Of a stretch of DNA of 64,000 nt, positions 54,882 to 64,000 are shown piece by piece. The notes below the pieces were generated by a model, which was not told the DNA's origin, searched no databases, and saw only the letters and a list, made by a program, of their open reading frames with translations. This DNA comes from Halomonas nitroreducens (lineage in GTDB: Bacteria; Pseudomonadota; Gammaproteobacteria; Pseudomonadales; Halomonadaceae): assembly GCF_003966155.1 (NCBI RefSeq), contig NZ_RXNS01000008.1, positions 122,369-186,368 of the forward strand. Reading direction: 5' to 3'. The stretch's first letter is position 1. Every line of letters begins with the position of its first letter. A program made the translations under genes and the position numbers.

Positions 54882-55677
54882 GCGTCGCTCTTACCCTTGG
54901 CCTCGACGAGGCACGCGCCCTGGCCATGTCAGCCATGCGTGGTCGCGGTTTTGCCGATACCGAGGCTGCCGTCACCGTCGAGGCACTGCTGGGGGCGGAG
55001 CTAGACGGCCTGCCTTCCCATGGCCTCTCGCGTCTGCCGTTCTATCTGGACCAGGCGGCTAGCGGCAAGGTCGTGGCGTCGGCGGTGCCTCGCCTCGATA
55101 CCGACGGAGCCGTGGTACGGGTCGATGCATGCCACGGCCTGGCCTTCCCGGCTGTGGCGATGGGACTGGAAGCGGGTATCGAGTGTGCCACCCGGCTGGG
55201 TCTGGCGGCGGTCTCCATCGCCCGTTCCCATCACTTCGGTGTGGCGGGGGCGCCGGTGGAGGCCGCCGCCCGCCAGGGATACCTGGCCTTGGCCTTCAGC
55301 AACTCGCCCGCGGCCATGGCGCCCTGGCGGGTAGTATGCTCCCGGCGGGTGACGCCAAGGGCGCGGCTCTGGCGCTGATGGTGGAACTGCTCGCCGCGGG
55401 GCTCTCAGGCAGCCACTTTGGCTTCCAGGCGAGTTCCTTCTTCGATGCCGAGGGAGAACCGCCGGGAATCGGCCAGCTCATCCTGCTGATCAATCCGGGA
55501 CGCTTCTCGCCCGGGCTCGTCGAGCACGCCGAGACGCTGTTCGCGGCCATGCAGGACCAGCCCGGCGTCCGGCTGCCGGGGGAGCGCCGCTATCGGCAGC
55601 GTCGGCAGGAGGAGAGCCGGCTGACCCTGCCCGCATCCCTGGTGGACGCCCTAGAGGCCCACGCCACGGCGGTTTGA
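54878..55677 (+). pseudogene. comC: (R)-sulfolactate dehydrogenase (ComC), internal deletion and frameshift
   Basis: An Ldh_2 (malate/L-lactate dehydrogenase-type) protein, which as ComC reduces sulfopyruvate to (R)-sulfolactate. The N-terminal half (LDGLPSHGLSRLPFYL, SHHFGVAGAPVEAAARQGYLALAFSNSPAAMAPW) is normal. It then jumps at about 55322 into the family's later segment (ALAGSMLPAGDAKGAALALMVELLAAGLSG) in another frame. Total coding length is about 266 residues against about 340 for the family. About 70 residues with coenzyme contacts are missing, which is a real loss rather than a one-base error. Confidence 0.8.
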
Positions 55678-55681
55678 TCCC

Positions 55682-56710
55682 TCAGTCGACCGCTGCCACA
55701 GGCCCGGTCGAGTCGCGTAGCACGAGGGGAGCCTCCAGCAACCGGCGGTGTGGCGGTGTCTCGCCGCCGATGCACGCGATCAGGGCATCGGCCACCTGGC
55801 GACCGATCTCGCTGGCCGGCACGGCGACCGTGGTCAGCGGCGGCGACATGAACCGCGCCTGCGGGAGGTCGTCGAAGCCGGTGATCGAGAGGGTCTCGGG
55901 GACGCGCATGCCTGCCCGCTGGGCGGCCAGCATGACCCCGAAGGCGAGAGTGTCGTTCCCGCAGAGGATCGCGGTGGGCGGCGCCTCCAGTTCCATCAGG
56001 ATCTCGAAGGCCTGGGCACCCTCGGCTATGCCATAGTTCACCGTGATGATGCGCTCCGGCGGCAGGGCACAGCCGGCTTCCTGTGCTGCTTGCAGGAAAC
56101 CCTCCAGACGGGCCCGGGCCCGGTCGTTGCCCTCGGTGGGAGCACTGACCACCGCCAGTCGACGGTGGCCCAGCGTCAGTAGGTGATCCGCCAGGCGATG
56201 CGCCGGAGCAGCGTTGTCGAAGCCGATGCTGGGCCACTCGGGGGCGTCCTCGCCGTTCCAGCAGGTCTGGAAGGGCAAGCGACGTCGCTCGAGCAGGGCA
56301 TGTACTGCGGGGCGGTGATCATGGCCGATCAGAATGACCCCATCGACGCCCTGCTGGACAAGGGTACGCAAGGCTTGTAGCTCGTCATCCAGGTCATAGC
56401 GGTAGGTGGCGATCAGTAGGCGACAGTCGTGGCGCTTGAGGCGCTGCTCGAGGCTGTCAATCATGGTGCTGAAGATGGGGTTGTCCAGCGTCGGGACCAG
56501 TGCCCCGATGGCCCCGATGCGCCGAGAGGCCAGCGCCCGGGCGGTACCGTCGGGCACATAGCCGAGCCGGTCGATGGCGGCCTCGACTCTCTCGCGCAAC
56601 TGATCGCTGACGTGTGGGGCCTGATTGAGGACCCGCGATACCGAGGCCGTCGAGACGCCAGCCTCCCGGGCGACGTCTTCCAGCAGCGTGCGCTGCGTCT
56701 CCTTGTTCAT
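55682..56710 (-). CDS. LacI-family repressor of the DHPS operon
   Basis: A 342-residue LacI/GalR regulator. An N-terminal helix-turn-helix with TLLEDVAREAGVSTASVSRVLN (about residues 8-30) and the hinge helix (about 50-62) precede a periplasmic-binding-protein-like effector domain. It is divergent from the DHPS TRAP genes, and a perfect palindrome TTGTAAGCGCTTACAA, typical in length and form of LacI operators, lies between them with an identical copy before hpsN. It is therefore the probable HpsR-type repressor, with DHPS or a product as inducer. Its stop lies 4 bases from the comC stop (convergent). Confidence 0.9.
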   Translation of the reverse strand: MNKETQRTLLEDVAREAGVSTASVSRVLNQAPHVSDQLRERVEAAIDRLGYVPDGTARALASRRIGAIGALVPTLDNPIFSTMIDSLEQRLKRHDCRLLIATYRYDLDDELQALRTLVQQGVDGVILIGHDHRPAVHALLERRRLPFQTCWNGEDAPEWPSIGFDNAAPAHRLADHLLTLGHRRLAVVSAPTEGNDRARARLEGFLQAAQEAGCALPPERIITVNYGIAEGAQAFEILMELEAPPTAILCGNDTLAFGVMLAAQRAGMRVPETLSITGFDDLPQARFMSPPLTTVAVPASEIGRQVADALIACIGGETPPHRRLLEAPLVLRDSTGPVAAVD

Positions 56711-56819
56711 TGCGTCTCGAGCTCCTTTGCAGGCTCACCGCCGTCCTTGGCGGGGACGGTTGAGGCGGGCATTTTTTTCTGGACAAGTCATGTAGAGGAG
56801 TCTAGCTTGAGAATACAGC

Positions 56820-56835
56820 TTGTAAGCGCTTACAA
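56820..56835. promoter_or_regulatory. LacI-family operator 1 (hps transporter promoter)
   Basis: TTGTAAGCGCTTACAA is a perfect 16-bp palindrome with the central CG typical of LacI/GalR operators. Its right half TTACAA could act as a -35, with TATAGG at 56851-56856 as -10 (15-base spacer). The site lies 110 bases upstream of the LacI gene start and 140 bases upstream of the small membrane gene, so it can control both directions. Confidence 0.85.
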
Positions 56836-56960
56836 ATTGCTTGCCATCAGTATAGGCCCCCCCGAGGTATCGGCAAGCCAGGCGCTGCATTCTGGGCCGG
56901 TCGAGGTGCGCGGGGTCTCACCGGGCTAATGACAACAAGACACCGCAGGAGCCACGCGAA

Positions 56961-57188
56961 ATGCCGGACTCGCCACGCAAGGCAGCAGGTAACGGGGTCA
57001 GCAGCGGCCTGATGTGGTTGGCGCTGGGCCTGTTCACCATCTTCTTCCTCAACGTCGCCATGCAACGCTTCTGGCCGGGGCTATACGACATCGCTCCAGC
57101 TCTGGAAGCGGCTCTGATGGTGGTTGCGACCGCCTGTTTCATCTCTGGATGTCTAAGGCTCGAATCACGACAGTCCTCCATGTCATGA
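56961..57188 (+). CDS. Small two-helix membrane protein, unknown, in the hps operon
   Basis: A 75-residue protein with two hydrophobic segments (about residues 15-32, SGLMWLALGLFTIFFLNVAM, and 45-62, AALMVVATACFISGCLRL) and a charged N terminus. I do not recognise a family. It lies between the LacI operator and the TRAP binding-protein gene on the operon's strand, 46 bases before it, with GGAGCCACGCGAA ahead of ATG 56961. Its coding character and position suggest a genuine operon member, perhaps an accessory to the transporter. Confidence 0.6.
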   Translation: MPDSPRKAAGNGVSSGLMWLALGLFTIFFLNVAMQRFWPGLYDIAPALEAALMVVATACFISGCLRLESRQSSMS

Positions 57189-57234
57189 CCGAGTGTCTGG
57201 CTCAGTATCAACAACAATCATGAGGAGCACGCTG

Positions 57235-58419
57235 ATGTCACCCTTCAAGATTCCCTTCTCCCGAGAGCCCGAGGCCACCGGTACCCCCTCCCGGCCTGAA
57301 CGCCGCCAGTTCATGGGCGCCGTGGCTCGCTACGGCTTCAGCGCCGCGGTGATCGGCGCAGTTGGCGGCACCCTGTTCTCCGAGCGCGCCATGGCGGCGA
57401 CATCCCAGGAGGAAAACGAACGCGAGGCCGCCGCCGAGACCACCCTGGTGATGGCCACCGGCTATACCCTGGGAGCCTCACGGGCCTATCCGATCATGCA
57501 GCTCAATTTCAAGGAGAATCTGCAGAACTTCACTGGAGGCCGGCTCTACGTCAAGCTGTCGCCCGGCGGCCAGCTGGGGGCGGGCGGCGCTCTGATCACC
57601 AAGGTGCAGAACGGCACCATCGCCATGGCCCAGCACTCCATCTCCAACCTCTCGGCGTTTGCCCCTGAGGTCGATCTGATCAATATCCCCTACTGGTGCG
57701 GCGAGAACCAGCGCCTGGTCAACCTGGTTACTTCCCAGAGCTGGCGCGATGTCGTCCATCACAAGGTCGAGGAGCGTGGTTTCAAGGTGCTCAACTACAT
57801 CTGTATCGACCCGCGGACCGTGGCGGTGCGCGATGGCCTGCTCGACGGTCCAGTGCGGACTCCCGATGACATCGAGGGCATCAAGTTTCGGGTGCCGTCC
57901 TCGGAGATCCTGCAGAAGGTCTATCGCCTGGCCGGTGCCAATCCGACGCCGGTGGCCTGGGGCGAGACCTCTTCGGCGATGAAGCAGGGGGTCGCTGATG
58001 CCCTGGATCCCAGCGTCCAGGCGCTGCTGGTGTTCGGCTTCACCGACGTGCTGTCAAGCATCTCCACCATCCAGTCGGTCCCCGATGCCCAGGTGTACAC
58101 CTGCAACAAGGCATGGTTCGACGGCCAGCCCGCGGCGATCCAGGAAGGCATCCTGCAGGCCGCCGATGTCACCTTCCGCGAGAACCTCGCCAAGGTGCCG
58201 GCGGCGCGGGCCTATGCCTACTACCAGATGCGCGAGGCCGGGGTCTCGATCTACTCGCCCACCGAGGATGAGCTTGCCCAGTGGAAGGAACGCTGTGGCC
58301 ACCAGCTGCCGGCCTGGGAAGACACCAAGCGTGAGCTGGCCGGGTCACTGGAGGTGTTTGAAGAGCTCTTGGCCGCTACGGAGGTGTCGAATGGCTACTA
58401 CGTCGACAGCAACACCTAA
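57235..58419 (+). CDS. DHPS TRAP transporter substrate-binding protein (HpsK/L/M type)
   Basis: A 394-residue DctP-family periplasmic binding protein. A twin-arginine-type signal (ERRQFMGAVARYGFSAAVIG, about residues 21-40) ends near MAA at about 57, so it is exported folded. The mature domain has the DctP core, including the DDIEGIKFRVPSSEI segment. ATG 57235 follows GAGGAGCACGCTG. By context in front of hpsNOP it imports 2,3-dihydroxypropane-1-sulfonate, as the HpsKLM TRAP system does in roseobacters. Which of the K, L and M names belongs to which subunit is left open here. Confidence 0.85.
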   Translation: MSPFKIPFSREPEATGTPSRPERRQFMGAVARYGFSAAVIGAVGGTLFSERAMAATSQEENEREAAAETTLVMATGYTLGASRAYPIMQLNFKENLQNFTGGRLYVKLSPGGQLGAGGALITKVQNGTIAMAQHSISNLSAFAPEVDLINIPYWCGENQRLVNLVTSQSWRDVVHHKVEERGFKVLNYICIDPRTVAVRDGLLDGPVRTPDDIEGIKFRVPSSEILQKVYRLAGANPTPVAWGETSSAMKQGVADALDPSVQALLVFGFTDVLSSISTIQSVPDAQVYTCNKAWFDGQPAAIQEGILQAADVTFRENLAKVPAARAYAYYQMREAGVSIYSPTEDELAQWKERCGHQLPAWEDTKRELAGSLEVFEELLAATEVSNGYYVDSNT

Positions 58420-58954
58420 GAAGGGGGCCTGGCATGCCTTTCGAATGCGCTGTGACCGTATCGACCGCAAGAGCGAACGCTGGCTTCTGCTGACCTTCTA
58501 TGCACTGATCATCCTGACGGTCGCCATCGAGGTCATCCGTCGCTTTGCCCTGAACTACTCGTCGGTGTGGGGAGAGGAACTGGCCCGATACGCCTTCATC
58601 TACCTGGCCTGGATCGCCGCTGCGGCGGCGGTCCGTGATCGCGCCCATATCCGCATCGATGTGCTGGTCAATCTGGGCGGCCCCCGGATGCAGCGCCTGG
58701 CCTGGTGGCTCTCCGATATCGCGACGCTGGTGCTGGCCGTATGGGCACTGTGGCTATCGGTCTCGCCGGTGCTGACATCGCTGAACTTCGGCTCGGTGAC
58801 TCCCGGGATGCGTCTGTCCCAGGCCGTATTCCTGATGGCGATTCCCATCGGATTCCTGCTGATAGCGTCGCGGGTGGTACAGACGATGCTCGCGGACATC
58901 CGCCGCATGCGTCGCGGTGAACCGCCTTTCGACGGCCACAAGTTGTTCGACTGA
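58391..58954 (+). CDS. DHPS TRAP transporter small membrane subunit (DctQ)
   Basis: A 187-residue DctQ-family protein with four membrane helices (about residues 30-50, 65-85, 105-125 and 143-163) and the family's EELARYAFIYLAWIAAAAAVRD and RIDVLV core. ATG 58391 has an ideal GGAGGT site at 5-base spacing and overlaps the binding-protein gene by 29 bases. A later in-frame ATG at 58445 has no such site and would remove the N-terminal tail. It works with the DctM protein that follows 11 bases later. Confidence 0.88.
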   Translation: MATTSTATPKKGAWHAFRMRCDRIDRKSERWLLLTFYALIILTVAIEVIRRFALNYSSVWGEELARYAFIYLAWIAAAAAVRDRAHIRIDVLVNLGGPRMQRLAWWLSDIATLVLAVWALWLSVSPVLTSLNFGSVTPGMRLSQAVFLMAIPIGFLLIASRVVQTMLADIRRMRRGEPPFDGHKLFD

Positions 58955-58965
58955 GGAGGTCTGTC

Positions 58966-60273
58966 ATGGAATTTCTTGCAGTGCAGCAGGCCGCCGCGGA
59001 CCTGGGCTGGACCTTCTACGGGCCTCTGGCGGTCCTGGTCGGGCTGATCGTGTTCGGCGTACCGGTCTGGGTATCTATCGGACTCGGCACCCTGGGCATG
59101 CTGACGATGACCGAGACGTTGCCGCTGTCGGTGTTCGGCGAGTCGTTGTTCGAGGGCATTAATGCCTTCGCGCTGATCGCCGTGCCGCTGTTCATCCTCA
59201 CCGGGGATGCGCTGGTACGTTCCGGGCTCTCGGACAAGCTGCTCGACGTGGCCGAGGCCAGTGTCGGCGGCATGCGCACGGGGCTTGGCAGTTCCACCAC
59301 TCTCGGCTGTGGCTTCTTCGCCTGCATCTCGGGGTCCGATGCCGCCGGCGCGGCGGCGGTGGGGCGCATGACCATCCATCGTCTGGTGGAGCGCGGCTAT
59401 CCCTTGCCGGCGGCTTGCGCCCTGGTGGCCTCGGGCGCCTGTACCGGGATTCTGATCCCGCCCTCGATCGCCTATATCGTGATGGGCCTGGTGCTCGGGA
59501 TGTCGGCTTCGACCCTCTTCCTGGCCGCCGCCATCCCCGGGGTGCTGGTGATGCTCTCGGTGATGGTCACCAATGTCGTGATCAACCGCCTGCATGGCTT
59601 TGAGGGAGACCGGGCGCCCTTCTCCTGGCGCCGCTGGGTGGCCACGGTATGGGATGCACGCTGGGCGTTGTTCGTCCCGGTGGTGATCCTGGGCGGCATC
59701 TATTCGGGGCTCTTCACTCCGACCGAGGCGGCTTCGGTGGCAGTAGTGGTGGTGGTGCTGATTGGCCTTCATCAGGGCAGGCTGACCTTGGGGGACATTC
59801 CGCGGATGCTGGAGTCTTCGGCAAGGGTGTGTGGCGTCATCGTGCCGATCATTGCCGTGTCGCTCCCCCTGGCACAGACGCTGGCCAGCCTGGATATTCC
59901 CCAGACGCTGGTGAGCGGCATCGGCGGCCTGACCGACTCTCCGTCGATGATGATCCTGCTGATGATCGGCATCCTGATCCTGGCAGGCTGCGTCATGGAG
60001 ACCACGCCCAATATCGTGATCCTGGCGCCTCTGCTGCTGCCGGTGGCCCAGCAGGCAGGCATGAACGACTTCCATTTCGCGATTCTGATGGTGACCACCC
60101 TGGGACTGGGCTTCATCACGCCGCCGCTGGGGCTCAACCTCTTCGTTGTGTCGGGACTGACGCGCTGCTCGATACTGGCCATCGCCCGCTATGCCTTCCC
60201 GTTCGTGCTGGGCATGCTGCTGGTGGTGCTGCTGATCGCCTTCGTACCCTGGCTATCGACCTGGGGGCTGTAG
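58966..60273 (+). CDS. DHPS TRAP transporter large membrane subunit (DctM)
   Basis: A 435-residue DctM-family permease with about twelve hydrophobic segments. Family motifs are GGMRTGLGSSTTLGCGFFACISGSDAAGAAAVGRM and the ACTGILIPPSIAYIVMG block, with the helix-break GFITPPLGLNLFV near the C terminus. It couples sodium entry to uptake of the substrate caught by the periplasmic protein. It starts at ATG 58966 after GAGGAGGTCTGTC. The hpsN promoter and second operator follow in a 219-base gap. Confidence 0.9.
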   Translation: MEFLAVQQAAADLGWTFYGPLAVLVGLIVFGVPVWVSIGLGTLGMLTMTETLPLSVFGESLFEGINAFALIAVPLFILTGDALVRSGLSDKLLDVAEASVGGMRTGLGSSTTLGCGFFACISGSDAAGAAAVGRMTIHRLVERGYPLPAACALVASGACTGILIPPSIAYIVMGLVLGMSASTLFLAAAIPGVLVMLSVMVTNVVINRLHGFEGDRAPFSWRRWVATVWDARWALFVPVVILGGIYSGLFTPTEAASVAVVVVVLIGLHQGRLTLGDIPRMLESSARVCGVIVPIIAVSLPLAQTLASLDIPQTLVSGIGGLTDSPSMMILLMIGILILAGCVMETTPNIVILAPLLLPVAQQAGMNDFHFAILMVTTLGLGFITPPLGLNLFVVSGLTRCSILAIARYAFPFVLGMLLVVLLIAFVPWLSTWGL

Positions 60274-60320
60274 ACAGGCTCAACCACGCCGACTGCGAAG
60301 AGTATCCTTCCGAATCAATA

Positions 60321-60336
60321 TTGTAAGCGCTTACAA
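60321..60336. promoter_or_regulatory. LacI-family operator 2 (hpsN promoter)
   Basis: An exact second copy of TTGTAAGCGCTTACAA, 157 bases before hpsN in the gap after the DctM gene. The right half TTACAA is followed after 14 bases by TATAGA (60351-60356), repeating the arrangement at operator 1. It implies an independent promoter for hpsNOP under the same repressor. Confidence 0.85.
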
Positions 60337-60465
60337 GAATGGCGCGCCGCTATAGACACAGTCCCTGGTGATGGCCGCGATACGTCGTAGCCGCCAGGGC
60401 AGGGCGGCGGAGGTTACGACCGCCCAGCAGCGAGATCCGGCCCCATAGGGCGCGGTGAACAATGA

Positions 60466-61806
<1,341 letters not shown>

Positions 61807-61807
61807 G

Positions 61808-62569
61808 ATGCGGCCAAGCTTCGATCTCGACGGCCGGGTGGCCCTGGTCACCGGGGGGAGCAGCGGTCTGGGGCGCGCCATGGCCGAGGCCCTGGCCGCC
61901 GCCGGCGCCCGGGTAGTGGTCGCCGCGCGTCGGCGTGAGGCCCTGGAGGAGAGCGTGGCGGCTATCGAGGCGCAGGGTGGCCAGGCGGCCGCCCTCGTCA
62001 TCGATCTCGCCGATCCCCTGGCTCTGGACGAGGCCGCCCGTCGGGCGGCCGAGCCCTTCGGTACGGTACACATCCTGGTCAACGCCGCCGGCGTCAACCT
62101 GCGACAGCCCATTGAGGAGGTCGACCTGGCTGCCTGGCAGCTGACGCTGCAGCTGCACCTGGGCACCCCCTTTTTCCTCTCACGGGCCCTGGTGCCTGGC
62201 ATGCGGGAGCAGGGCTACGGGCGCATCATCAACCTGGCCTCGCTGCAGTCCCAGCGGGCCTTTCCCGATAGCGCGCCCTACGGGGCCGGAAAGGGGGGCA
62301 TCGTGCAGCTGACCCGGGCCATGGCCGAGGCCTGGTCGCGGTATGGCATCAACACCAATGCCATCGCCCCGGGCTTCTTCCCCACCGAGCTGACGGCGCC
62401 GGTCTTTGACGACCCCGACTCGGCAGAGGCCCTGGCCGGGCGCACCGCCATCGGCCGCAACGGCACCATGGAGGACATCGCCGGCCCGACGGTCTTCCTG
62501 GCTTCCCCGGCCGCCGGCTATGTCACCGGCCAGACCCTCTACGTCGATGGTGGCTTCACTGCCAAATGA
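61808..62569 (+). CDS. hpsO: DHPS 2-dehydrogenase, short-chain type
   Basis: A 253-residue classical short-chain dehydrogenase/reductase. TGGSSGLGRA (residues 15-24) binds NAD, NAAGV is the stabilising motif, and the active-site Tyr-x3-Lys is in PYGAGKGG (near residue 157) with Ser in LASLQSQ. In known DHPS clusters HpsO and HpsP act at C2 to turn (S)-DHPS into (R)-DHPS for HpsN through the 2-oxo compound. It starts one base after the hpsN stop behind GAGGAGGTGTG. SDR substrate assignments rest on context. Confidence 0.88.
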   Translation: MRPSFDLDGRVALVTGGSSGLGRAMAEALAAAGARVVVAARRREALEESVAAIEAQGGQAAALVIDLADPLALDEAARRAAEPFGTVHILVNAAGVNLRQPIEEVDLAAWQLTLQLHLGTPFFLSRALVPGMREQGYGRIINLASLQSQRAFPDSAPYGAGKGGIVQLTRAMAEAWSRYGINTNAIAPGFFPTELTAPVFDDPDSAEALAGRTAIGRNGTMEDIAGPTVFLASPAAGYVTGQTLYVDGGFTAK

Positions 62570-62594
62570 GTTCACACCGCTAGGAGAGCGTGTC

Positions 62595-63581
62595 ATGCAA
62601 GCACTCTATTATGTCGGGCCCGAGCGGCTCGAATTGCGCGAGACCGAGGAAGCCCCGCTGGCCGAGGGCGAATCCCGGGTGCGCATCCAGGCCACCGGCA
62701 TCTGCGGCTCCGACCTGCATGCCTTCCATGGCCATGATCCGCGTCGCCAGCCGCCGCTGATCCTCGGCCACGAGGCCGCCGGTGAGGTCATCGAAGGGGC
62801 CCTGGCAGGCAAGCGCGTGACCATGAACCCGCTGATCGTATGCGGTCACTGTGACCACTGCCTCGAAGGTCGCCAGAACCTCTGCAGCAATCGCACCATG
62901 ATTGGCATGACCCGACCCGGCACCTTCGCCGAGACCCTGACCATCCCCGATCACTGCCTGATCGAGTTGCCGGACTCGCTGTCCGCCGTGGCAGCGGCAC
63001 TGACCGAGCCGGCGGCCACCGCGCTGCATGGCATCAACCGACTGGAACGGGCTCTGTCGCGGCCGCTTTCCGAGGCTCGGGTGCTGGTCATCGGCGCCGG
63101 TGCCGTGGGCCTGCTGGCCGGACTGATCCTGCGCCACAAGGGCGTGCGCTACCTGCGACTCGCCGACACCAACCCGCTGCGCCGGCAAACCGCCGAACAG
63201 GCCGGTCTCGCGACTTTCGACCCGCGGGACGAGTCGCCGGACGCGGATATGTTCGAGGCCGTATTCGATTGCGTCGGGGCAGCGCCCACCCGGGGCATGG
63301 CCGTGCAGGCCGTGCGACCCGGCGGGGCCGTCATGCACCTCGGCCTGCAGGATAACGAGGGGGGCCTGGATGTCAGGGCCATCACCCTCAAGGAGGTGAC
63401 TTTCCTCGGCGCCTATACCTATACACCTTCAGACCTGCGAGCCACTGTCGACTTGTTGGACTCCCAGGCTCTCGGGGCCCTGGACTGGGTAGAAGTGCGC
63501 CGGCTCGAGGAGGGGGCCGACGCCTTTGCCGAACTCGTCGCAGGGCGCACTTCAGCCGCCAAGGTGATTCTCGAGCCGTGA
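62595..63581 (+). CDS. hpsP: DHPS 2-dehydrogenase, zinc-dependent type
   Basis: A 328-residue medium-chain zinc alcohol dehydrogenase. Catalytic zinc ligands are Cys37 and His59-Glu60 (ICGSD, GHEAAGEV). Structural zinc cysteines are at 83, 86, 89 and 97. The NAD-binding VIGAGAVGLLAG follows near residue 157. In DHPS clusters the pair HpsO/HpsP interconverts the enantiomers of DHPS. It is 25 bases after hpsO with TAGGAGAGCGTGTC before the ATG and is the last catabolic gene of the operon. Sorbitol- or threonine-type dehydrogenases look similar, so the exact alcohol rests on context. Confidence 0.88.
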   Translation: MQALYYVGPERLELRETEEAPLAEGESRVRIQATGICGSDLHAFHGHDPRRQPPLILGHEAAGEVIEGALAGKRVTMNPLIVCGHCDHCLEGRQNLCSNRTMIGMTRPGTFAETLTIPDHCLIELPDSLSAVAAALTEPAATALHGINRLERALSRPLSEARVLVIGAGAVGLLAGLILRHKGVRYLRLADTNPLRRQTAEQAGLATFDPRDESPDADMFEAVFDCVGAAPTRGMAVQAVRPGGAVMHLGLQDNEGGLDVRAITLKEVTFLGAYTYTPSDLRATVDLLDSQALGALDWVEVRRLEEGADAFAELVAGRTSAAKVILEP

Positions 63582-63750
63582 TACGCCCGTGTCGTTCTCG
63601 GCGAGGCCAGGCCGTGCCGCCAGGGCGTCGTAAGCGAACGTGAAGGCGCGCTCGTCACCCGCCGTGGGCACTGCCACATCGGCCCTCGGGTCATCTTGGA
63701 GCCGCTCCGCATCGACATTGGGGCATAGGCAGACCTGCGATCAGGAAAGC

Positions 63751-64000
63751 ATGACAATGAGACCGCAGAACTTCGCAACATCAGCGGCAGGGTGGCCATC
63801 TCGACTGCGCCGCCGGCTCGTCGACTGTCGTGCCACCGGAAGGGGGCTGCTGTTGTGCATCACAATCGCCCTGGCCACGACCTTCATTGCCGATCATTAT
63901 GGGGGCCCGACGTTGCTCTACGCCCTGCTGTTCGGCATGTCGCTGCACTTCCTGAGCGAGGAGGGGCGCTGTCGCGAGGGCATCGAGTTCGCCGCCCGCA
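63751..64000 (+). CDS. YeiH-family putative sulfate exporter, 3' end beyond window
   Basis: The first 83 codons of a membrane protein. An arginine-rich N terminus is followed by a first helix GLLLCITIALATTFIADHYG and a second, TLLYALLFGMSLHFLSEEG, then GIEFAAR. This matches the UPF0324/YeiH family start. YeiH proteins are annotated as putative sulfate exporters and often accompany sulfonate catabolism, where sulfite or sulfate must leave the cell. ATG 63751 (or 63757) follows CAGGAAAGC. It lies 170 bases after hpsP and may be part of the same functional unit. Confidence 0.7.
   Translation, partial: MTMRPQNFATSAAGWPSRLRRRLVDCRATGRGLLLCITIALATTFIADHYGGPTLLYALLFGMSLHFLSEEGRCREGIEFAAR

Overview
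The window comes from a high-GC, aerobic, halophilic gammaproteobacterium, most likely a member of the Halomonadaceae. This is inferred from gene content: TRAP transporters, sarcosine oxidase, housekeeping genes of gammaproteobacterial type, and a dihydroxypropanesulfonate/sulfolactate gene set like the one known in Chromohalobacter. No rRNA or tRNA gene was found to confirm it. Most of the sequence is GC-rich. About 9.5-23 kb is visibly lower in GC and contains insertion-sequence debris, so it looks like acquired accessory DNA.

Layout. 0-9.3 kb: C1/N-methyl metabolism (3' part of soxA, soxG, purU), an EamA exporter, a TRAP transporter with a fused DctQM membrane subunit, and a small secreted DUF4168 protein. 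9.5-15.5 kb: a minus-strand operon encoding a DmdA-like tetrahydrofolate methyltransferase, a MetV-like cysteine-rich protein, MetF, a second PurU and FolD. This is a complete route for oxidising a methyl group on THF to formate. An Lrp regulator lies upstream, separated by about 440 nt of very GC-rich non-coding DNA. 15.5-19.4 kb: IS630 remnants on either side of an SQR-like flavoprotein, a DUF1641 protein and a degenerate NifU-like protein. 19.4-26.9 kb: a lipoamide-dehydrogenase-like protein and a permease, divergent from an OsmC-family, crotonase-family and DmdB-like acyl-CoA ligase operon and a LysR regulator.

27-48 kb is mostly ordinary core genome (DUF294/CBS protein, exonuclease, cobO, yajQ, hsp20, pepN, KefB-type antiporter, yegS, cold-shock protein, slt, thioesterases, htpG). 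It has some notable sites: heptamer repeats, a sigma-32 promoter and a palindromic operator.

48.3-64 kb is a C3-sulfonate catabolic island. A GntR regulator and suyAB (sulfolactate sulfo-lyase) are followed by a tripartite tricarboxylate transporter (tctCAB) and two sulfolactate dehydrogenases (slcC, comC). Then come a LacI regulator and an intact DHPS operon (TRAP transporter, hpsN, hpsO, hpsP), ending in the start of a YeiH-family putative sulfate exporter. Four of the five genes for sulfolactate uptake and racemisation are frameshifted or internally deleted, while every gene needed for DHPS to (R)-sulfolactate to pyruvate plus sulfite is intact. Two identical perfect 16-bp palindromes mark the probable LacI-family operators.

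Taken together, the window groups several organosulfur functions (probable DMSP-type demethylation, thiol/sulfide handling, DHPS and sulfolactate desulfonation) with the folate C1 oxidation that such demethylation requires.
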